Shown: piece after piece, positions 56,615 to 64,000 of the stretch
Position numbering within the stretch: position 1 is the first letter of the stretch
How the letters are laid out: the number at the start of each line of letters is the position of its first letter
Source of the DNA: Diploscapter coronatus
Lineage: Eukaryota > Nematoda > Chromadorea > Rhabditida > Rhabditidae
DNA: 64,000 nucleotides
Assembly: GCA_964036155.1 (NCBI GenBank)
Contig: OZ038422.1
Coordinates: 30,589,201 to 30,653,200 of the forward strand
Direction of reading: 5' to 3'
Made by a program: the position numbers and the translations under genes
Notes under the pieces: generated by a model
Databases searched by the model: none
Told to the model about the DNA's origin: nothing
What the model saw: only the letters and a program-made list of their open reading frames with translations

Positions 56615-57070
56615 TCATTTTGGCACGTCCCTTCTAGTGGTCTGGCTTCGAATGAATAGTGGTTCTCCTATTGCGTTTGTTCCCGCCTTAATTAACAGAG
56701 TTCTACCATCTATACTATAAAAGTAGTATTCTTTTAAATTCATACCGACTTTCTCTTTGTTAAGACTGGGCACTCGATCGGGTATTGTCTCGGTTCTGGT
56801 TTTAGGCAAATCGTGCACCCTTTCGTGCTGAAAATTAACCTTCGTTCTTCGACTGTCATTTTCGCGTCGCAATCCTTCGCTGCATGTGGTCCATTACATA
56901 AGTGGTGGTTCGCCTGTTTCTTTTCTTGCTGACATTGGTTTCTTTCTACAGCTTCTTTCTTATCTAGTGCCCTGTGCATTCTCACCATCAAACTGCTCTG
57001 TCGTATTGCTGCGCTATCGACTTCACTCAACATGCCCAGTTCTTGGTTTCTTCTCGGTCGGGTTCGGGCC
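56615..57070 (-). mobile_element. BEL/Pao-type retrotransposon remnant (gag zinc knuckle region)
   Basis: Two overlapping minus-strand frames (56740-57033 and 56615-56872) read like the gag end of BEL/Pao elements. One holds a zinc-knuckle-like run HHLCNGPHAAKDC, then TVEERRLIFSTKGCTICLK, the typical Cys-rich block before the protease. The other continues with a protease-like region containing EYYFYSIDGRTLLIKAG. The frame changes between them and no reverse transcriptase or LTR is visible nearby, so this is a short, broken relic of an endogenous LTR retroelement. Confidence 0.6.
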
Positions 57071-58145
57071 CTGATATGGGTGGTTGGTCGATGGGATTCT
57101 TCTCGAATTTGGCGTCTGCGCTATTAGTTGAATATGGTTTTTTTAGCATGTGATTCGCCCCAAGGTATTTGCCTCCTCTGTATTCACCATGTATTCGGTA
57201 ATCAACAACTCAGAAACTATCTAGAAGAAGATCATTGAAATAATAGGAATTAAATATAGAAAACGGACCTCATAAAACTGTTATAAAATCTTAATTAGAA
57301 ATAGAAGTTATTATTTCAGTTCATGCTTTGTCATTTAGCAGCGAGGAATATAGATCATCATAGAATGTTCGATTTAGACGAACAAATTTAGTTGAGAATA
57401 TGCATCTGAAAATTGATTTGTTACTAATAAAATAAATATTTCAAAAGTAAGATGGTATTTCCAACGACAGAATGAAATGAATCCGTTTCTGGCAGAATCA
57501 ATTATTCGTTTATTATGCAATCAGGTGTGAAATAAACGAATGTGTCAAAAACGAGCCACGTCAAGCAAATTGAAAATTGAAAAACGGAAAATGAGCAATT
57601 GAGGAGCCTAAACTTGGGCCTGAATAGACAGAGGTTTGGTGGGCATTGTTTCGAATATGAGCAAGGGCACAGTGGGACGGTTTCTTTCTGTAGAAATTCC
57701 GTTTGGAATGAATTTGAAAATAAAAGTGAAATAAATTATTTGCTAACTAAGAAACAGACAATTAAAAATAATTTGTTAAAGAAAAATTGACAAGATGTAC
57801 CGATAGAAATTATTATTTAGTTTCTTTGTGTAAATTTTTGTAATTATATTTTAGGAAACTTTTAATTTCATCTTGGATTCTAGTCAAAATAATCAATTTT
57901 TAAACTGATTACGCATGATTCATTTTTAGTTTTCTGCTAAATTTGTTCTAGAGTTGATTTATTTATTCGCTACTTGAAACTATTTGCTTTCGCCGTTAAA
58001 ATTATTGATAAATTGATGGTGATAGGTCGATGATAACACGAGCCGAAAAAACCTGTTCAATTTATAATTTTCTACTTTATACCAAGTCTAATATTTGCCG
58101 ATATCGAACGATTTTGTCCAGTTTCGTTTCAGATCGTGCAGAAAA
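57071..58145. other. Intergenic, AT-rich
   Basis: No supported gene. A TTTCAG at about 58126-58131, 15 bases before the defensin-like ATG, suggests a 5' intron or trans-splicing. Confidence 0.45.
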
Positions 58146-58511
58146 ATGCAACTAAAATTGATTATATTTTTGTCGCTTTTCATTTCGATTCAATTGATTT
58201 CTGCCAACGATGATCCATGTCATGGCTATGAAGCTCCTGACACGTTGACCCGCGATAAAGCTCTCGGAAATTGTCTCACTGTGTGTAATTTGGAAAAAGT
58301 TAGTCTACCTATAAAATTTGTCTTGATTATTTTACTTATTTTTGAAAAATTGGGTAAAAATAAAAGAATATCATTTAGTCATATTTAAAAAATCCATCGA
58401 ATTGTTTCGTCATCAAGGATTTCTTTTTAATTTTAGGGACTAGACGGAGCTTGTCGTAGGAACGATGACGGGTCATTCAAATGTACTTGCGTGCCATTTG
58501 GACCTGGATAA
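58146..58511 (+). CDS. CS-alpha-beta defensin-like secreted peptide
   Basis: Two exons (58146-58298 and 58437-58511) with a GTTAGT donor and a TTTTAG acceptor give 75 residues. The signal peptide is MQLKLIIFLSLFISIQLISA. The mature peptide of about 55 residues has six Cys with spacing C-x17-C-x3-C-x9-C-x9-C-x1-C. CxxxC followed by CxC is the signature of the cysteine-stabilised alpha-beta fold found in invertebrate and plant defensins, including nematode ASABF and cremycin peptides. The end reads FKCTCVPFGPG. A polyadenylation AATAAA follows at about 58556. The likely role is an antimicrobial effector; the fold is inferred from Cys spacing alone. Confidence 0.62.
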
Positions 58512-61500
58512 CGTTTTCTTTCATTTGTATCATCTTGTAAATTATTGCTTTCAACAATAAATAGTTTCTTTCAAATGATGATTCATTTTCTTGCAATAGA
58601 TCAGCGCTAGACGTAAAAGTGCCGAGTTTAGCTAATGTATATTATGTATCGTGTTAGCAGTGTTGTATGTTATTTTGACTGGAACACTGTTGCTTCCCGC
58701 CGAAAAGATGACATCACAATTTCCCCCTTCCTTTTCGCTGTTGATCTTTGAAGGCCAAACGAAAGGCGATGATTTTCGGGGAAAAATGAGAAAAACAGCC
58801 CCGAGACATGATCGGACCTCTTTAATCCAAACGATCCGAGAAGCGATTTCGATCCCGATCTTTCATACAATTAACCATTTATTTTTTCAGCCTAAAATTC
58901 TTAAATTTGACCAGTTGTTTGTGCGACTATATCGAAAAACAAATAACACGTAATTTACACGGAAATTTGACAGGTTGTGCAAGCCGCGGGATTTTTTTTT
59001 CTCAATTTTTTATCTTTTCAGAAAGTTCAACCAAATTTAACACCTAAATAGCATTGATAAAGAAAACTTGAGTGATTTTTAAATCCCTTTTCAAATTTAG
59101 AAACAATTGTTGACCTGCAAAGTTTTTCATAATTTATCCCCTCGAAATTGTGCAAAATCGTTTTGCAGGTCATAAATTCGCGAAAATGGAAAATTTCGAG
59201 AGCTTTTGACTTCGCAAAAACGGAAACAGAAAGGACAGACACTATCACTGGAAAGGATATGAATGGAAGGGCCAAGGAGGGGGAAAACACTTGAATCTTC
59301 AAAAGAAAGAAGGAAGGAGCCACGCTGCGAAGAAAGATCGGTAGCAAAACCGCGTTGCGAACTGCGAACAAGGAAGCTTTCGGTTAAACCACTTTGAAAT
59401 GAAGTACCGAACATATTTCGAAGCACACGTATTTCGGAAGCGATTAGAAGTGGTCAGATTTTGAACCTTTCAGGTCAGGCATCGACAAAGAATTTCTAAA
59501 AGCAATTTATAGCCTCAAAGAAATAAAACTGCCAATTCTTGCTTCAGCACGCTTTTGTAGAACGTGTATCTCAAAAGCTATCGTTGCAAATAAAGCATAC
59601 CTATTGATCACTTTCATATCTCGGTCTCATGAAGTGTTTTGCATGTTTGAAGGTACATTTGCCTAGAAACTTTGAAAAATGGTCCGGATTTAAACCTTTC
59701 ATATCGCTTTATGAAGAGTCAATTGAAAACCGTTTTTTTCCAGAAAAGAAGTCAATTTCAATGGGTCACTTTCTCATTTCGAGTCTCCAGACCGAATTCG
59801 ATTAGATAAAAGACTATTGATGAGGGTCAGCAAATGGTGTTTATTTTTTGTGTGTAAATTGTTGTCTGTTCGGGTGCATGCGCTGTGCACACAAAAGGTC
59901 GTTTTCCTGCAGAAAACAGCCAAATCGCAGGTGTCGCTATCCGATTGCAGAGAATTTGTTTGCACACATTTCTCGTGGATTTCGCGACAAGAAAAATGGA
60001 TTTGTCAAAACAGCTGATAGAAAATGAATATTATAATATTGAGCTCAAGCCATACTGAAAACGTGCTCTTTGTGTAGAGAGCGCAGCCGGCTCCTAAATT
60101 ATGCCCAATACGATCAAATAGTGTCAAAATACACCCAAAGGTATGGCATAGACATTTCCGAAGTTGAAAAAATTCTACAAATTGCTCAAACCCAAGAAAA
60201 GTGGAAAAGCCGATCGCCAAAATGAACACCTATTTAAAATCGAGAAACTGCTTGTGCTTGGCTGCGCCGAAATCTTTTCGGCTGCTTTTTGGCACACATC
60301 GGCTTCATGGAATTTATTGTCGATCTAAACTATGCCTTCGTAGTCTAAAGATAACTTGTTTCCTACTTTTGGAGACTTCCACTAACCACTCTTTATATCC
60401 TGCCGCGTTTTGCAAAGTGACAGAGTTTGTGCTCTCTATCTACATATGAATCTCTAAATAAACAAAAAGTGAATCTATAATAACTCAAGGTACAGTTTGA
60501 GTGATTTTGGTTCGAAGTAATTTTCTTTAATGAAGTGCAGTAAAAATTTCTTGCCGCCTATCTGAATTTAAAAAAGATGAAACGTTTTCTTCAAAATGAA
60601 CAAATTTACATGCGTTGTATTTTGTTTCTGGTCTTTGTTGTCCCCTTTCAGGTTTCACTTTCTCGCATGAATAATTCGCCGCCATAGTGTTGCTGATCTG
60701 GTGGCTAATTTTGCCATTTTGTCATGAGCTATTCGTCGTCACTTTCTCGGGAAACTACCTACGAATGCGGCCTAAAAGTGATCCGGATGTAATCAACCAA
60801 ATTCGCCGAGTAAATTATCGGGTCTATTTCAATTTTCATTCCGAGAAATCATTGAAGTGAAGGAATGAAGAAATTTTGAATCCGAACGATTATGCGCCGC
60901 ATCTTTTGATTGACTCTCTACGTGAAAGAAAGGCTGATTCGGCCAATTGAGTGAAATCTATAGATCAAGTGAAATTAAGAGAATCTAAGAAAAAACAATT
61001 TTTGGAAGAAAAAGTAAACCTTCAAAGAAATAGAACTCAAATTATGGAGGTACGAAGAAACCATTGTTCACGAAAGAAAACCTCGCTAAAAAATACCATT
61101 GGACCCATGGAAAATCATGATTTTTTTTCGAAGAAAATGGTACTGAATTCTGACAATGAGAGAACCGAAAACGTCTGATTGTGCACCTGCGGTCATACGA
61201 AAACGTGTACATTATTTCTCCAAATTCTTTCCCGATCTCCCAATTCAAACGCTATTTCTCTGTCAATTTTCTTCAAAATTCATTCGTTCGACGAGGGAAA
61301 AATGGACACGATCTAAAAACCGTGAAAAAGATAGAGAACACAGTAATAGCGTAAAAGGAAACGTGATGTAAAAGGGAGAGAAAGAATGGTTAGCTGTTGA
61401 TCTATTTCGTCATTTTCTTTTTCTCTCACCTCATCAGTACAAGTGCTCTCTAAGATCTCGTCTTTTTGCGCGCTATTTCTCGGTTCTCTCTGAAAATAGC

Positions 61501-61687
61501 GCTAAAAAGAGAAATTGTCTGTGATTTGCCCAGTGATGTGGTTTTCTTCATCGTTGAATGAAGAGAGACTGTCTGTGATGTTTGAAGGTACGAGGGGAGG
61601 GAGGATCCGTCCCTATAAAAGAGGCCTCTTCAGAGCCACCACATCAACCCATTCGAACGATCCATTCGAATTAGATCATCTCGAGAA
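58512..61687. other. Intergenic, 3.2 kb
   Basis: Open frames here (for example 58651-58953, 59027-59426 and 59817-60449) overlap on both strands and show no family or splice pattern. No tRNA-like B box was noticed. The last 75 bases hold the TATA box and 5' UTR of the SXP-like gene. Confidence 0.45.
61614..61620 (+). promoter_or_regulatory. TATA box of SXP/DUF148-like gene
   Basis: CCCTATAAAAGAGG about 70 bases before the ATG at 61688, with no intervening splice acceptor. Confidence 0.6.
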
Positions 61688-63621
61688 ATGCTCTCTATCG
61701 CCGTTGGCCTGTTGTGCGTCGTCGGCAGCTTCGCTGCACCCAAACCCCACTTCGGGTTCGGATTCGGCATGTTCCACAAGGTATGCACCGCCTATGCTAA
61801 TGTTCTTAGTAGTTTTCCTTAATGCATACTTTATTATTTTCTAAATTTTTACATTGATTTTTTTCATGCGGTTCTGTAGATCTTCTAGAAAGTACTTCTA
61901 AAAATGTTTATTCATGCATTTTTAATCATTTTTAAATTTTAGGGCGGTCCTCCATGCGGTCTCCCTCCATTCATCGACGATCTTCCTGCTGATGCAAAGA
62001 CGAAAGTCGAGGAGATCTGGAAGGACTACAAGGAGGGCAACAAGTGCTTCATCGAGCACGCCAAGACGAAAGAAGTTGTAAGTCTTACAAAAAATTAGCT
62101 GAAATTCTAAAATTGAAGTTCATGAGCTTGTAGCCTCAATTTCATTTTAGGTAACTACTAATATATTGAGATTTCTCTAGTAAAAATTTTGACCTTGTTC
62201 TTCCTTGATGCTGATTTCCTTTCTCTTCATGCACAAATCAGAATGTTTCACATCTTCCGTCGAATATTTCATGCCAGCCATGACAACAAAAATGCGCGGC
62301 TATAAAAGGCTGAAATTTCTCAATTTTGAAGTGCCTAAATTCACTAAAACTCTCTCAAAATGCCTCGAGAACGCAGCGGTAGTAGAACAAGACACGGCAG
62401 GAGACAGTGCGGTAATGAAGATGTGAGCTACTCATAAGTGTTTCTTTTTTAATTTTGGATTTGGATCTTTCGCGATCCATTTTATAGCCAACTGTATTTG
62501 AAATTTTCTCGACTACTATTTTTGAGAAATTGTTAGAAAAACGACTGTAAAAAACCTACGAAAGGGTAGCGAAATCGCAAAGAATCCAAGTTACTTTGAA
62601 AACCTTCCTTTTAAGACAACATCTTTGAGAGATTCTACCAAGGGGTGATCACTGGAAAAAGTTCCATTTTTTCAATCCAACCTAAATCGCTCCACAACGT
62701 ATTCCTATTTGATTGCAATTTTTAGATTGACAGTCTGCCGGACGATGTCCGTAAGGGATTCTTCAAGAACCACGTGCCCCTGCCACCTCCCCTCAGAAAG
62801 GCTCCCAAGGATATCCAGGAGCAGTTCATCGCCATCTGGAAGGACAAGTCCATTTCCTTCGAGGATAAACCCCAGAAGGCCTACGAACTCGCTCAGAAGG
62901 TTAGCTAGGACGCTTTTCGACTCCTCCTAAACTCCATCATTTCTTTCTTCTATACTTAAAAATTAGTGAACCTTAGTGTAATAGTGGTAGTTTGTTGGAG
63001 GATTATAAAAGGCGCCGAATTTTTCAAATAAACTCCATCTTGCAACTATTTCTTTCCTGACATTTCTCAATCCTATCGTTTTAATTGCAATTTTCATGGC
63101 CATCAACAAAATGAAATTCAGGTTTTGACCGGCGATCTTCTAGCTGAATTCAACAAGATGCATGAGAAGATGACCGCCTTCAGGAAGGAGAGGGAGGCCA
63201 AGGTAAACAATACAAAAGTATTCAATTTCCCCCCTTTCAAATCTAAAAATTTGACTTTTATTAGGGAAATAGCCATTATAAAAATGGCAATAACTTAGAA
63301 AATAGCGCTCAAAATTTAATGAACAAGTATTCCCATTCAACTTGAAGCTTTATACCATAATGGTAAATCAATTTTAGTTTGGTTATTTTTTCACAGGGTT
63401 TGGGGTACTTTTTCGATTTACCAAAAGAAAACGTCTTCTAAGCTCATATTTACTAATTTGAGATCGCCAAGCTCTCGCCCGAAGCCAAGGCCGCCTTCGA
63501 CAAGCTGGAGGCCCTGAAGAAGCAGAAGTTCGAGATTTGGTCGGACCTGTCCGAGTCTGTTCGCGACGAGCTCCTCGAGGTCGGACCTCGATTCCCCTTC
63601 CCTCCCCCACACAGACATTAA
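61688..63621 (+). CDS. SXP/RAL-2 (DUF148)-like secreted helical protein
   Basis: Five exons by GT-AG joins. The leader is MLSIAVGLLCVVGSFAAPKP, then GFGFGMFHKGGPPCGLPPFI. The body is made of amphipathic helices rich in Lys and Glu: LPADAKTKVEEIWKDYKEG, a middle exon with SLPDDVRKGFF then IQEQFIAIWKDKSISFEDKP, VLTGDLLAEFNKMHEKMTA, and LSPEAKAAFDKLEALKKQKF. It ends GPRFPFPPPHRH with TAA at 63619-63621. Recurrent Phe/Trp-x-(I/L)-W-K-D units suggest internally repeated helical pairs, as in nematode DUF148 proteins, which are abundant secreted, immunogenic proteins in parasites and also common in free-living species. Function unknown. The last acceptor is TTTGAG, weaker than usual. If the last exon continued by splicing at GTCGG, the end would differ. 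Confidence 0.6.
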
Positions 63622-64000
63622 ACACCATCTTCTAATTCGTTCCTGACAGTAATTTCGACTTGCTAGGAAATCCTCGTGATTTTCCCTATTCTTGTCAGGA
63701 AAATTAGAAATTCCATCTCGTCGTTCGTTAATTTATTCTTGGCAAAATCACCCGATCTTCTAGAAAATTGACATGATTTTCTGATTTTCGGCATTCTCGT
63801 TAAAAATCATCTCGAAACGAAACTTTAAATTTCCAGTAATCTCAAATTGCCTCATTTAATCATTCCTTATAGATAATTTTCGCCATTAACTTATTTGACA
63901 TTTTCTGAAATTTGAAAAAAATAGTCAATGTAAATAAACATTTCGGGCATCATATCGAGTGAAGTAGTTATTTTGAAGAGAAATTTTATCTTACAAGTGA
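63622..64000. other. 3' flank, no gene seen
   Basis: AT-rich sequence after the SXP-like stop. No supported feature before the window ends. Confidence 0.45.

Noticed and set aside
59027..59426. Overlapping minus-strand frames of about 100 residues
   Set aside because: Two frames overlap the same DNA without splice sites or family features.
1..64000. tRNA, rRNA, CRISPR or bacterial-type operon signals
   Set aside because: None noticed: no convincing tRNA B-box context and no direct-repeat array; gene structure is eukaryotic throughout.

Overview
This is nuclear DNA from a nematode. It is AT-rich and split by many short introns, most of them 40-60 nt with TTTCAG/TTTTAG 3' splice sites. Several coding starts sit 2-15 nt downstream of a 3' splice site, as in spliced-leader trans-splicing. 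The gene families are also nematode ones: a cuticle collagen, a DAF-22-type thiolase, an OAC-type O-acyltransferase, ShKT domains, an NLP-29-like Gly/Trp-rich peptide and an SXP/DUF148-like protein. I cannot name the genus; a chromadorean, C. elegans-like worm fits best.

Layout, left to right. 1-6.1 kb: a minus-strand stonustoxin/MACPF-like cytosolic protein with a degenerate GTPase P-loop; one intron carries an 870-bp TA-flanked foldback element. 7.8-13.3 kb: two minus-strand paralogous secreted, tail-anchored proteins (A and B); the 5' end of B abuts a second 799-bp foldback element. 16.4-21.0 kb: an acyltransferase-3/SGNH O-acyltransferase. 22.0-24.7 kb: a Cys-rich ShKT protein with a Tc1-like non-autonomous element in an intron. 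26.0-27.6 kb: a short chimeric ORF carrying only the pre-Walker-A part of a VPS4-type ATPase. It runs stop-to-stop into a minus-strand NLP-29-like antimicrobial peptide gene (27.6-28.2 kb). 29.2 kb: a 33-residue secreted peptide on the minus strand. 30.8 kb: a Tyr/Lys-rich secreted peptide. 32.2-35.0 kb: a daf-22-like peroxisomal thiolase. 35.1-37.2 kb: a minus-strand cuticle collagen made of micro-exons, with several non-GT introns. 40.1-49.3 kb: cytosolic cysteinyl-tRNA synthetase. 50.3-51.6 kb: the complex I assembly factor NDUFAF2. 52.9-56.0 kb: a protein disulfide isomerase with a KDEL end. 56.6-57.1 kb: a BEL/Pao retrotransposon remnant. 58.1 kb: a CS-alpha-beta defensin-like peptide. 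61.7-63.6 kb: an SXP/DUF148-like secreted protein.

The genes do not form one pathway. Housekeeping genes (CysRS, NDUFAF2, PDI, thiolase) are interspersed with secreted, epidermal or immune-type genes (collagen, NLP-29-like, defensin-like, ShKT, Tyr-rich peptide, SXP-like). The most unusual signal is in the collagen gene. If Gly-X-Y periodicity is kept, five of its 42-55-nt introns must start with AT (four) or TT (one) instead of GT, and their 3' ends are AG, AA or AC. The same gene contains exons of only 8 and 9 nt.
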